Assembly: GCA_003963365.1 (NCBI GenBank)
Contig: RXJG01000006.1
Coordinates: 206,495 to 270,494, forward strand
Reading direction: 5' to 3'
DNA from: Sphingobacteriales bacterium
GTDB taxonomy: Bacteria; Bacteroidota; Bacteroidia; Chitinophagales; Chitinophagaceae
DNA length: 64,000 bases
Shown here: positions 43,859-52,428 of the stretch, in pieces
Numbering within the stretch: the stretch's first letter is position 1
Layout: every line of letters starts with the position of its first letter
Position numbers and translations under genes: made by a program
The notes under the pieces: generated by a model
Seen by the model: only the letters and a program-made list of their open reading frames with translations
What the model was told of the DNA's origin: nothing
Databases searched by the model: none

Positions 43859-44935
43859 ATGAACCCAGCACCCGTGCAAAATTCATCGCCTGTTGCGTCG
43901 CACACTTGTACTGTAACAATCCTGTTCATCTTTTTGTTAACGCTGATTCATTTTAATGTAATTGCACAGGACACAGCTAAAACTAAAGTTATACTGCCTT
44001 TTATAAGCCCGGATAGTTTAAAGAAAGTCGACAGTACTTCAATTATTAATTCTTTAGAACACAAAACCAGAGATATCGAAGTTTATCGTCCTATTAAAAA
44101 AAGAGTAAACCTCATCACCGCAGTAAACATAGCAGGCTATGGTGGTTCATTAATTCTATTAAACCAGGCATGGTATTCACAATATCCAAGAAGCTCCTTT
44201 CACTTTTTTAATGATAATAAAGAATGGTTGCAGGTAGATAAAGTGGGACATGCATGGACAGCTTACAATACTGGCAAAGCCTCCACTGAAATGTGGAAAT
44301 GGACTGGGATGAACAATAAGAAAGCGGCCATCATTGGCGGTTTAAGTGGCGCCGCTTATTTAACGGTGATTGAAATACTGGATGGTTTTTCAAAAGAATG
44401 GGGTTTTAGTCCGGGTGATATGGCGGCCAATGTTTTTGGTTCTGGTTTTTTCCTCAGCCAGGAATTAGCATGGGGCGAACAACGCATACAATATAAATTT
44501 TCTTTTCACCGAAAAAGTTATGGCGGGCCAATGCTTAATCAGCGGGCCGATAAATTATTTGGCAACAGCTGGTACGAACGGATGCTGAAGGATTATAATG
44601 GCCAGGCCTATTGGTTTAGTGCTAACTTAAAATCATTTTTTCCGCACTCCAATTTACCGGCATGGTTAAATCTTTCTGTTGGTTATGGCGCTGAGGGAAT
44701 GTTAGGCGGTTTTGAAAATGTAGCATACGATAATAACAATAATATCATTTTCGACCGGAGAGATATAAAACGATACCGTCAATGGTACTTAGCACCGGAT
44801 ATTGATTTCACTAAAATTAAGACTAATAAAAAATGGCTGCGTACCGCTTTTCATTTTTTAAATGCTTTTAAGTTTCCAGCACCGGCACTGGAATTATCCA
44901 ACGGAAAAGTAAAAGCGTATGCTATTTACTTTTAA
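43859..44935 (+). CDS. DUF2279 exported protein
   Basis: A 358-residue protein of the DUF2279 group (YfiM-like), function unknown. It has an N-terminal export signal (hydrophobic about 18-37, ending VIAQ). The family core is VDKVGHAWTAYNTGKASTEM followed by AAIIGGLSGAAYLTVIEILDGF and WGFSPGDMAANVFGSG. The C-terminal third is rich in aromatic residues and may form strands at the outer membrane. ATG 43859 sits 5 bases after a -7 box, so the mRNA is predicted to be nearly leaderless. Confidence 0.82.
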   Translation: MNPAPVQNSSPVASHTCTVTILFIFLLTLIHFNVIAQDTAKTKVILPFISPDSLKKVDSTSIINSLEHKTRDIEVYRPIKKRVNLITAVNIAGYGGSLILLNQAWYSQYPRSSFHFFNDNKEWLQVDKVGHAWTAYNTGKASTEMWKWTGMNNKKAAIIGGLSGAAYLTVIEILDGFSKEWGFSPGDMAANVFGSGFFLSQELAWGEQRIQYKFSFHRKSYGGPMLNQRADKLFGNSWYERMLKDYNGQAYWFSANLKSFFPHSNLPAWLNLSVGYGAEGMLGGFENVAYDNNNNIIFDRRDIKRYRQWYLAPDIDFTKIKTNKKWLRTAFHFLNAFKFPAPALELSNGKVKAYAIYF

Positions 44936-45498
44936 ACTGCACTACTGCGTTTATATATTTAAAGTTATCCCCGGTTATTAAAATTAAAAGCAGGTAACAT
45001 CCTTATTTTGGCACCTTTTACAAATATCTTTTTTGAAAATGGAGAAAGAGGTTGAGATAATGCTATTGATAAAAATAGATACCCATAAACATGTATAGAT
45101 AAATTACGATTTTCCGTGAGGAATTCACTATCGCTCAAAAAAAGTACAAGTAGTTGGTACAATTTCATTGTATTGAAATCAACATTGCCATAGTTTTAAT
45201 TTCAAAATCCACCTTATGAAAAAAACTTTTTTGAGTATTGATGCGTCTGTTCAAAACAAGAACATATTTTACTCAGTGAGAATCAAACAACTGAATAACT
45301 TTTCACCGGGGTATAGTAAAACGATTACACTTTCCAGTAATTAACATTAATTCCACATAATCATTTCTTTCTATCATTCGGCACGAAAATTGGATTCTTA
45401 TCACTCTGCAGTATCAACCCATTTTACCAACAAAATTTTAAATAGAGCTTTTGGTATAATGCTTTATTTATTTCTATGAAACATTCAAAACATATTCT
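44936..45498. other. 563-bp intergenic region without a convincing gene
   Basis: The only rightward candidate is a 42-codon frame (45216-45344) starting MKKTFLSIDASVQNKN, without recognisable family or clear ribosome site. A 67-codon leftward frame (44965-45168) has no support. The stretch is strongly A+T-rich and probably holds the promoter for the two-gene secreted-protein unit, but no full TAnnTTTG box is seen just before 45499. Confidence 0.4.
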
Positions 45499-45828
45499 AT
45501 GAAAAAGCCAATGCTAATGCTACTTGGTCTGATTATGAGTGTGGTTGCTTTCTCACAGTCAAACAGACTGGCTCCTCAAAAAACAGAAAGTAAAGACAGT
45601 GTATGGATTGCCAGGTACAAAAGTGAAAACGGAGTAACTAAATACCTTGGTTCTACCACACTTAAAACTCCTCAAACAAATATTACCGACGAGTCATTAA
45701 AGGTAATTGGCACTGTTGATCAATCGGGCAGGTTAATAATCACTGTTCCGAGAAACACAGTGGCTAAAGGACGGTATGTTGTCTATAATACAAATGGACA
45801 ACTTCTTTACATGATAAAAGTAGACTAA
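45499..45828 (+). CDS. Small secreted protein preceding the PKD/esterase protein
   Basis: A 109-residue exported protein of unknown function. The signal peptide (MKKPMLMLLGLIMSVVAFSQ) is clear. The mature part has SVWIARYKSENGVTKYLGST, then GTVDQSGRLIITVPRN and a final strand pair KGRYVVYNTNGQLLYMIKVD. That ending recalls the last strands of type IX secretion sorting domains (G-Y-x-V-x-N-x-N-G-Q pattern), but the protein is too short to carry cargo. Its stop codon is immediately followed by the ATG of the 1495-residue protein, with no spacer, so the two are surely co-translated and may act together. Confidence 0.72.
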   Translation: MKKPMLMLLGLIMSVVAFSQSNRLAPQKTESKDSVWIARYKSENGVTKYLGSTTLKTPQTNITDESLKVIGTVDQSGRLIITVPRNTVAKGRYVVYNTNGQLLYMIKVD

Positions 45829-48800
45829 ATGAAAAAACTATTTACGTTCATTCTGCTTTTCTCGCAGGTATGTCTTGCTCAGAAAAACAGCGTAAAGGTT
45901 ACTTCATTTACGCTCATAAATGCAGAAACAGGTTTACCTGTAAGAACACTGACAAACGGAAGTATCATCAACCTCGCTGTTGATGGAAAAAATTTAAACA
46001 TCCGGGCTAATACTTCCACTACAAATGTTAGTAGTGTGAAATTTATTTTATCCGGAGCACAGAACTATACTTCTATTGATAAAACAATTCCCTATTCATT
46101 ATTTGGCGATACCGATAATGTATATAATGCATGGACACCAGTTCCCGGTAAATATGGCTTAAAAGCTGCCCCAATATTATCGTCTTCCGGCGGCACAACA
46201 TTAACAGGTTATAAAATTTATTTTACCGTTGTTAATAATCGTGTAATTGCTAACAAAGGACCCGTTGCCAATGGCGGTGGTAATAAAAGTATTACACTAC
46301 CAACTAACTCAGTAACACTAAACGGATCAGGAACTGATGCTGATGGTACTATTGTATCTTATGAATGGACTAAAATTGCAGGCCCCTCTCTTTGTACTTT
46401 CAGCAGTCAAAAAAGTGCCTCAATTTCTGTTTCTAATTTGATACAGGGAGTATATAGCTTTCAACTAAGAGTAATGGATAATGGCGGGCTTTATGCATCA
46501 GATACTGTAAACGTTACTGTAAATGCTTCCCCTAACCAGCCACCAAAAGCCAATGCTGGTGCTGATAAAATAATTACACTTCCCACTAATTCTGTAACCT
46601 TAACAGGCAGTGGTACTGTTGTTGATAGAACCATCACTTCCTATCAATGGACGAAAATAGCAGGGCCAGCTCAGTTTACGATAGTATCACCAAATACAGC
46701 ATCAACCGACATTAGTAATTTAGTTCAAGGCATATACAGTTTCCAGTTAAAAGTAACTGACAATGGAGGATTATCCGGCTTTGATACAGTGCTTGTAACA
46801 GTAAATCCAGCCGCTAACCAGCCTCCTGTTGCTAATGCCGGTCCTGATAAATTTATTACACTCCCAACTAATTCAGTAACACTTACGGGTACTGGTACAG
46901 ATGTTGGTGGAACTATTGTATCGTATCAATGGACTAAGATTGCCGGGCCAGCTCAGTTTACAATTGGCTCTCCAGCATCAGCGACAACACTGGTTTCAAA
47001 CCTGGTACAAGGTACCTACAGCTTCCAGTTAAAAGTTACTGATAACGGAGGATTAAGTGCTGTTGATACCGTTTTAGTAATAGTAAATTCATTCCTTAAT
47101 AAACCCCCTATTGCCAATGCAGGGCCAGATATAACAATAACACTGCCTGCTAATACCGTAACATTAGCTGGTAGTGGTACTGATCCTGATGGAACAATAG
47201 TCTCCTATTTATGGACTAAAATTGCAGGGCCAGCTCAATTTACAATCAGCACACCAACGGCGGCCACCACTACTGTTACTAACCTGGTTCAGGGGCAATA
47301 CAGTTTTCAATTAACAGTTACTGATAATGCTGGTTTCCCCGGTTATGATACGGTTTTGGTTACAGTAAATGCTGCTGTTAACCAGCCACCAAAAGCTAAT
47401 GCAGGCACAGATAAAATAATCACCCTGCCAACAAACTCAGTAACATTAATTGGTAGTGGTACTGCTTCAGGCGGTACAATTGTCTCTTATCAATGGACTA
47501 AAATTTCGGGGCCAGCCCAATTCACCATTGGTACACCTAACGCTGCCTCTACTACTGTTACCGGTTTGGTACAGGGTATATATGGTTTCCAGTTAAAAGT
47601 AACCGATAATGGAGGTTTAAGTGGATTGGCTACCGTTTTAGTAACTGTTAATGCAGCCGTAATTGTAGATACTACCACACGGGGTGGCTATTATGCGTCT
47701 CCAACAGGAACGGGGAATGGTACTTTCAGTTCTCCATTTAAAATTGCCGATTTCTGGAAAGTGGCAAAACCCGGGGATACATTAAACCTGCTGGATGGTC
47801 GTTACACAGGGGCTTCATCTATGATAAATCCTCCTCAAAATTTATCAGGAACTGCCGCTGCAAGAATAGTAATAAGGGCAGTAAATGACGGTAAAGCCGA
47901 TATTGACGGGCAGGGGCAAAATGCACCTGTTACCCTTAGCTATAATAACTACTTTACATTAGAAGGATTTAATGCACATAATGCCGGCGACCCCACTTCT
48001 ATTAACGTTAGTGTAGTAACAGTTAGTTATTCATCTTACAATATTTTAAGGCGGATATGCGCATGGGAAGCTGCAGACGGTAATACCAATATATTTGGTT
48101 GTCATCACGGTGTTTATAATGTATTTGAAGATTGTGCCGGATGGGGAACGGCAAGAAAAGTGTTCAGCAATTCACAAATGGGGAACTACACCACTTTCCG
48201 CCGCTGCTTTGGCAGATGGGAAGGTAGCCATGCAGAAGGTCCTAAGAAAACATTTGGCGTAAGCTATAACAGTTATAATGCTTTATTAGAAAACTGTATA
48301 GGAACCTGGGATGGTTTAAGAATGCAGCAAAGCTATCAGTTGCATGATTACTTTAATGTTGGAGTAGGTAAATTCTTTACCAATTACGAAGTGCAGCAAC
48401 CAGATGGTATTTATTCTCACGATGGCTTTGATAGTTTGCCTGATATTGCCAATGCAAGATTATACGGTTGTATTGCCTATTTAAAAGGCAGTCAGCGTTA
48501 TCATAATTCTGCTAAGTTGTGGGCCGGACCTTTTGCCTTTGAAATTAAAGGTATCGATATACAAAACAGTTTATCCTTTATTCAGCCGGGAAGCTATACC
48601 AACATATGGAATGTAAATCTGGCTACTGTTGGTAATACAACAACCAACAGAGTAAAAGGACTTACACAAATTGGGGGAGAACTGGGACATATATCAACTG
48701 ACTGGGCTCCGCAAAATATAGTTTCTTCCACTACCTGTAACGGAACCAATACCGGAACTGTAGTTTCAAAAAGATATATTGACGGAGTTTTAACTACACA

Positions 48801-50316
48801 GGATTTATGGCCCTGGCCAATGAACCAGCGTATTATTGATGCAATGACGCAGGCCGGCTATACAGGAGATAAAATTATTGATGTAAATAAAGACGTTTTC
48901 GGTCTTTGTGGTAACACACCACCCACTATCACACCACCCACTATCGATATAGTTGCGGTTGCAAAACAATGGCTTAATGATTCAACCACCAGGGCTGCCA
49001 CTGCACCAATACTGGATGCATGGACAGGTAATATTGATAGCGTTTTAACGCTGGTACGACCTAAGCCTACGAGCACACAAACCGGCCAGGTATTTTATCA
49101 AAGTTTTTCTAATCCTTTAATACAGGCAAGATATCCCAAACATCAATTCCATTTGTATGTGCCCACCAATTACAATCCTGCTAAACCAATTGGCATAATG
49201 GTTTGGTTACACGGTGGTGGCAGCTGGGATTCTACTGAAATAGATCACCTTGCTGCTTACGATATGGATAATGAGTTGGTTACCGGAAGATCTTACCCAA
49301 GGACAGAAACAGATAATTCCAATTATATATTAGTAGCCCCTATTGCCCCGTTTGGCCCGGTAATACCTACTCCATTACATGCCAGCAGGTGGAATGTGCC
49401 TAATGCAGACCAGTATGTAATGGACGTTATTACAGAACTATCTACCCGTTATAATATCGATTTTAATCGTATTGTAGTGGCAGGATTCTCAATGGGTGGA
49501 ATTGGTGCATACCATATGGCATTAAGGTTAAATGACCGGCTTGCTTCTGTAATGGCTTCTGCCGGGAGCTGGAAGATAGCCACATGGGATGGATTAAAAA
49601 ATATGCCGATGTACATCATATCCGGTGTAAATGATGCACACTTTGATGCTACGGGTTGTCGTCCGCATTATACCGCTATTGAGTATGCAAGATTAGCCCA
49701 TAGCTTATTATGGAAATCTGCACAGATACATGCATTGAATGAATACCCCGGGCAGCATTCATGGGATGAATCCGCATTCCTGTACTGGAGAACATTTATC
49801 AATGGTCAAACCGGATGGGTAACTAACAAAGTGAGAGATCCGTATAGAAGTAATGTAACAGCCGTTAACCCATGGCGTTCATATGATGTGGGAAGTAACT
49901 TTGGTGTAAGCTGGACAGAAAACCCAAGTCCTAATACCATGTGGGTTACCATAAAACAATTCGGCTCCGGAACAATACCATACGATTATGCCCGTACTGA
50001 AGGTGATGGCGGATGCTCTTCATTAGCTGCCTTCAATAACTGGGCAATGTATGGAGATATTATGAACTTGCCGGGAGGTAAAGCTGAAGCAAATATCACT
50101 GGGCCTAACCAAATCACCATAACTTCAACAAATGTAACCAAGATGTCTATCTGGTTGCATCCAAAAATGGTTGACTACAGTAAACCGCTTACCGTTATTC
50201 TGGACGGCGTATCGAGCACTTATACATTAAAACCATCTTTATTAACGGCATTAAGAAGCTACGAAAGAAGATGGGACTGGGGTATGATTTATCATACTGA
50301 AATCGACATCAGGTAA
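45829..50316 (+). CDS. Giant secreted PKD-repeat, beta-helix and esterase protein
   Basis: A 1495-residue exported protein. Layout: signal peptide (1-18), an N-terminal beta domain (about 20-140), five PKD-type Ig repeats of exactly 94 residues (142-611), a right-handed beta-helix like polysaccharide lyases or chondroitinase-type proteins (about 617-1020, entry GGYYASPTGTGNGTFSSPF), and an alpha/beta-hydrolase of the PHB-depolymerase/LpqC esterase type (about 1085-1330). The esterase has an oxyanion loop H1128-GGG, nucleophile S1221 in AGFSMGGIGAY, probable D1269 (SGVNDAHFD) and H1310 (PGQHSWDE). A C-terminal beta domain (about 1335-1495) ends TEIDIR without an obvious sorting signal. It suggests combined polysaccharide binding or cleavage and de-esterification. 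The activity is inferred. Confidence 0.88.
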   Translation: MKKLFTFILLFSQVCLAQKNSVKVTSFTLINAETGLPVRTLTNGSIINLAVDGKNLNIRANTSTTNVSSVKFILSGAQNYTSIDKTIPYSLFGDTDNVYNAWTPVPGKYGLKAAPILSSSGGTTLTGYKIYFTVVNNRVIANKGPVANGGGNKSITLPTNSVTLNGSGTDADGTIVSYEWTKIAGPSLCTFSSQKSASISVSNLIQGVYSFQLRVMDNGGLYASDTVNVTVNASPNQPPKANAGADKIITLPTNSVTLTGSGTVVDRTITSYQWTKIAGPAQFTIVSPNTASTDISNLVQGIYSFQLKVTDNGGLSGFDTVLVTVNPAANQPPVANAGPDKFITLPTNSVTLTGTGTDVGGTIVSYQWTKIAGPAQFTIGSPASATTLVSNLVQGTYSFQLKVTDNGGLSAVDTVLVIVNSFLNKPPIANAGPDITITLPANTVTLAGSGTDPDGTIVSYLWTKIAGPAQFTISTPTAATTTVTNLVQGQYSFQLTVTDNAGFPGYDTVLVTVNAAVNQPPKANAGTDKIITLPTNSVTLIGSGTASGGTIVSYQWTKISGPAQFTIGTPNAASTTVTGLVQGIYGFQLKVTDNGGLSGLATVLVTVNAAVIVDTTTRGGYYASPTGTGNGTFSSPFKIADFWKVAKPGDTLNLLDGRYTGASSMINPPQNLSGTAAARIVIRAVNDGKADIDGQGQNAPVTLSYNNYFTLEGFNAHNAGDPTSINVSVVTVSYSSYNILRRICAWEAADGNTNIFGCHHGVYNVFEDCAGWGTARKVFSNSQMGNYTTFRRCFGRWEGSHAEGPKKTFGVSYNSYNALLENCIGTWDGLRMQQSYQLHDYFNVGVGKFFTNYEVQQPDGIYSHDGFDSLPDIANARLYGCIAYLKGSQRYHNSAKLWAGPFAFEIKGIDIQNSLSFIQPGSYTNIWNVNLATVGNTTTNRVKGLTQIGGELGHISTDWAPQNIVSSTTCNGTNTGTVVSKRYIDGVLTTQDLWPWPMNQRIIDAMTQAGYTGDKIIDVNKDVFGLCGNTPPTITPPTIDIVAVAKQWLNDSTTRAATAPILDAWTGNIDSVLTLVRPKPTSTQTGQVFYQSFSNPLIQARYPKHQFHLYVPTNYNPAKPIGIMVWLHGGGSWDSTEIDHLAAYDMDNELVTGRSYPRTETDNSNYILVAPIAPFGPVIPTPLHASRWNVPNADQYVMDVITELSTRYNIDFNRIVVAGFSMGGIGAYHMALRLNDRLASVMASAGSWKIATWDGLKNMPMYIISGVNDAHFDATGCRPHYTAIEYARLAHSLLWKSAQIHALNEYPGQHSWDESAFLYWRTFINGQTGWVTNKVRDPYRSNVTAVNPWRSYDVGSNFGVSWTENPSPNTMWVTIKQFGSGTIPYDYARTEGDGGCSSLAAFNNWAMYGDIMNLPGGKAEANITGPNQITITSTNVTKMSIWLHPKMVDYSKPLTVILDGVSSTYTLKPSLLTALRSYERRWDWGMIYHTEIDIR
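46252..47661 (+). repeat. Five tandem 282-bp PKD-encoding repeats
   Basis: Repeat units begin at 46252, 46534, 46816, 47098 and 47380, each exactly 282 bases (94 codons). They share the signature (N-Q/K-P-P)-ANAG-DK-ITLPTNSVTL and YQWTKIAGPAQFTI. Exact phase and high DNA similarity indicate recent unequal duplication. Confidence 0.95.
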
Positions 50317-50340
50317 TAAAAACACTTTATAAAAATTGAA

Positions 50341-50376
50341 AATCCCCGGCGTTATAAAAGTTGCCGGGGATTTTTT
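50341..50376. terminator. Bidirectional intrinsic terminator
   Basis: A perfect 10-bp stem AATCCCCGGC / GCCGGGGATT with a 12-base loop is followed by TTTTTT on the plus strand and by a shorter T-run on the minus strand. It ends the PKD/esterase transcript and touches the stop codon of the convergent phosphoribosyltransferase. Confidence 0.92.
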
Positions 50377-50872
50377 ATTCCATCCATGCCCCACTTACTT
50401 TGTCCCCGCCCACTTCCACAAAAATGTGCTCCTGTAATGTGGTGGCTACCGACAAGCCTACATAATCCGGATGAATAGGAAATGTTTTATGTGTACGTTC
50501 TACTAATACTAATGTTTGAATCTTCTTGGGATCATGATCCAAAAAAGGTTTCATTGCATGCAGCATTGTTTTACCACTGTTGGTTACATCATCAATTATA
50601 ATAATTACTTTATTATCAAAACCAATTTCTTTATCAAGAGTCACTTTTTGCGGAACCCTTTTATCGAGGTAAATAGTCACCAGTTCTGCATAAAGATTAG
50701 AAATTGCCTGTAAATTTTTCTGTATATATTTTGCGATTACCGTACCATTTTCTCTTATGCCGGCCAATATCACCTGTTGTTCATCACTGTTATTTTCCAG
50801 TATTTCATAGGCCAGTCGTTGCAGCTTTTTCTCAGCTGTTACCGCGTCCATGATATAGTTCTTTTGAGCCAT
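50375..50872 (-). CDS. Type I phosphoribosyltransferase, PyrR-like
   Basis: A 165-residue PRTase. The PRPP-binding motif VIIIIDDVTNSGKTM is complete and the family hood region is VILAGIRENGTVIAKYI. Size and C-terminus resemble PyrR/uracil PRTase-type proteins, which salvage uracil or bind pyrimidine RNA. No pyrimidine genes adjoin it, so a regulatory role is unsupported here. ATG 50872 starts MAQKNYIMDAVTAEKK; a second ATG seven codons later is possible. A heptad A/T repeat lies just upstream of the start codon. Confidence 0.85.
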   Translation of the reverse strand: MAQKNYIMDAVTAEKKLQRLAYEILENNSDEQQVILAGIRENGTVIAKYIQKNLQAISNLYAELVTIYLDKRVPQKVTLDKEIGFDNKVIIIIDDVTNSGKTMLHAMKPFLDHDPKKIQTLVLVERTHKTFPIHPDYVGLSVATTLQEHIFVEVGGDKVSGAWME

Positions 50873-50882
50873 TCCACAATTT

Positions 50883-50914
50883 AATTAAGAATTAGAAATT
50901 AATAATTAATAATT
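50883..50914. repeat. Heptameric AATTANN phased repeat
   Basis: AATT begins at 50883, 50890, 50897, 50904 and 50911, a strict 7-base period over five units. It lies 10-42 bases upstream of the minus-strand phosphoribosyltransferase start. A degenerate relative (AATTAAG, AATGAGT, AATTAAG) occurs at 41616-41636 upstream of pcm. Confidence 0.65.
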
Positions 50915-50984
50915 TGACTCACTGCTTTTAGCTTTCGGCATTTCGCTTTTCCTGCTATCTTAGCAGTACAATTCCAACATATAT

Positions 50985-52295
50985 ATGCAAATTGTTCAGC
51001 AAATTTTTTTTATTGCTTTTTTAGCTGTAGCCGTTTGGTTATTTAGTAAAAAGGTGGGTGAAATCCGCCGTAATATTTTACTGGGGAAAGAAGAAAACCT
51101 CTCAGACAATAAAAATCTGCGCTGGAAAAATCTATTATTGCTTGCCTTCGGACAAAAAAAGATGTTTAAAAATCCACTGGTAGCATTCATGCATTTTGTG
51201 ATTTATGCCGGTTTTATTATCATCAATATTGAAGTACTGGAAATTTTGTTAGATGGTATCCTGGGCAAACATCGCTTATTTGCAGATCCATTAGGTGGTT
51301 TCTACACTTTTGTCTTAAACTTTTTTGAAATACTGGCTGTTGGCGTATTAGCTGTCTGTATTGTTTTTTTGATCAGAAGAAATATCATCAAACTAAAACG
51401 CTTCATCAGTCACGATCTTGACGGATGGCCACGTACCGATGCCAATGGAATTTTGATAACAGAGATCGTGTTAATGAGTTTATTTCTTTTGCTCAATGCC
51501 AGCGACAGGGCTTTACAATTGAATGGACATCAACATTACCATGATACCGGCAATTTTATTATCTCCGGCTGGTTGGCACCCGCCTTTCAAGGTTTAAATA
51601 ATGAAACCCTGGTGGGTATTGAAAGAACATCCTGGTGGTTGCATATTGTGGGTATCCTTGCTTTTCTTAATTATTTACCGTACAGTAAACACCTGCATAT
51701 TTTATTAGCATTCCCAAACGCTTATTATGCAAGACTGGAATCATTAGGCAAAATGAAAAATATGCCGGAAATACAAAATGAAGTTTTGTATGCCATGCAA
51801 CCGGAACTGGCTCCGGCTAATGCCACGCCTCCGGCTAAATTTGGTGCAAAAGATGTAATGGATCTCAGCTGGAAAAGTTTATTAGATGCTTACAGCTGCA
51901 CCGAATGTGGAAGATGCAGCGCTGCCTGCCCGGCTAATCAAACTGGTAAATTATTAAGTCCAAGAAAAATTATGATGGCAACCCGTGACCGTTTGGAAGA
52001 AGTAGGGCATAATATTAATGTACAGGGTGAGTTTAAAGATGATGGAAAATCATTACTGCATAATTATATCAGTGTGGAAGAACTAAGAGCCTGTACCACC
52101 TGCAATGCCTGCGTGGAAGAATGCCCTGTTTCCATTTCTCCTCTTTCTATCATATTAGAATTACGCCGTTCACTCATTATGGAAGAGAGCAACGCCCCGC
52201 AGGAATGGAACGCTATGTTCAGTAATGTAGAAAATAATTTTGCCCCCTGGAAATTTGCACCTGATGACAGGGATAAATGGATAGCAGAGATCTAA
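50985..52295 (+). CDS. Membrane Fe-S oxidoreductase subunit (heterodisulfide-reductase-like)
   Basis: A 436-residue inner-membrane electron-transfer protein. The N-terminal two thirds have about six membrane helices of the nitrate-reductase-gamma/HdrE type, with candidate haem histidines (AFMHFVIYAGF, WWLHIVGILAF). The C-terminal domain (about 300-395) carries two 4Fe-4S motifs: CTECGRCSAACP and CTTCNACVEECP. In many Bacteroidota the next gene encodes a CCG-domain Fe-S partner; here it is missing and lepA follows on the other strand. A near-consensus box TATCTTAG lies about 25 bases before the ATG. Confidence 0.9.
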   Translation: MQIVQQIFFIAFLAVAVWLFSKKVGEIRRNILLGKEENLSDNKNLRWKNLLLLAFGQKKMFKNPLVAFMHFVIYAGFIIINIEVLEILLDGILGKHRLFADPLGGFYTFVLNFFEILAVGVLAVCIVFLIRRNIIKLKRFISHDLDGWPRTDANGILITEIVLMSLFLLLNASDRALQLNGHQHYHDTGNFIISGWLAPAFQGLNNETLVGIERTSWWLHIVGILAFLNYLPYSKHLHILLAFPNAYYARLESLGKMKNMPEIQNEVLYAMQPELAPANATPPAKFGAKDVMDLSWKSLLDAYSCTECGRCSAACPANQTGKLLSPRKIMMATRDRLEEVGHNINVQGEFKDDGKSLLHNYISVEELRACTTCNACVEECPVSISPLSIILELRRSLIMEESNAPQEWNAMFSNVENNFAPWKFAPDDRDKWIAEI

Positions 52296-52428
52296 ATTTC
52301 GTGAAAAGATTTATTAATTCTTCTGTTCATTGATCTTAATACCGCATGGTAATTATTACTTATACTAACGCTACCCTGTAATTAAATATATAAAGTCCGG
52401 CTACTGGCATCTCAACACCCGCTACTCT

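Noticed and set aside
44965-45168. 67-codon leftward frame between DUF2279 and the small secreted protein
   Set aside because: No recognisable domain, no promoter box or ribosome site, composition like the surrounding noncoding DNA.
45216-45344. 42-codon frame beginning MKKTFLSIDASV
   Set aside because: Could be a small peptide gene, but there is no signal sequence, family match or clear translation signal. Left as a mention in the intergenic entry.
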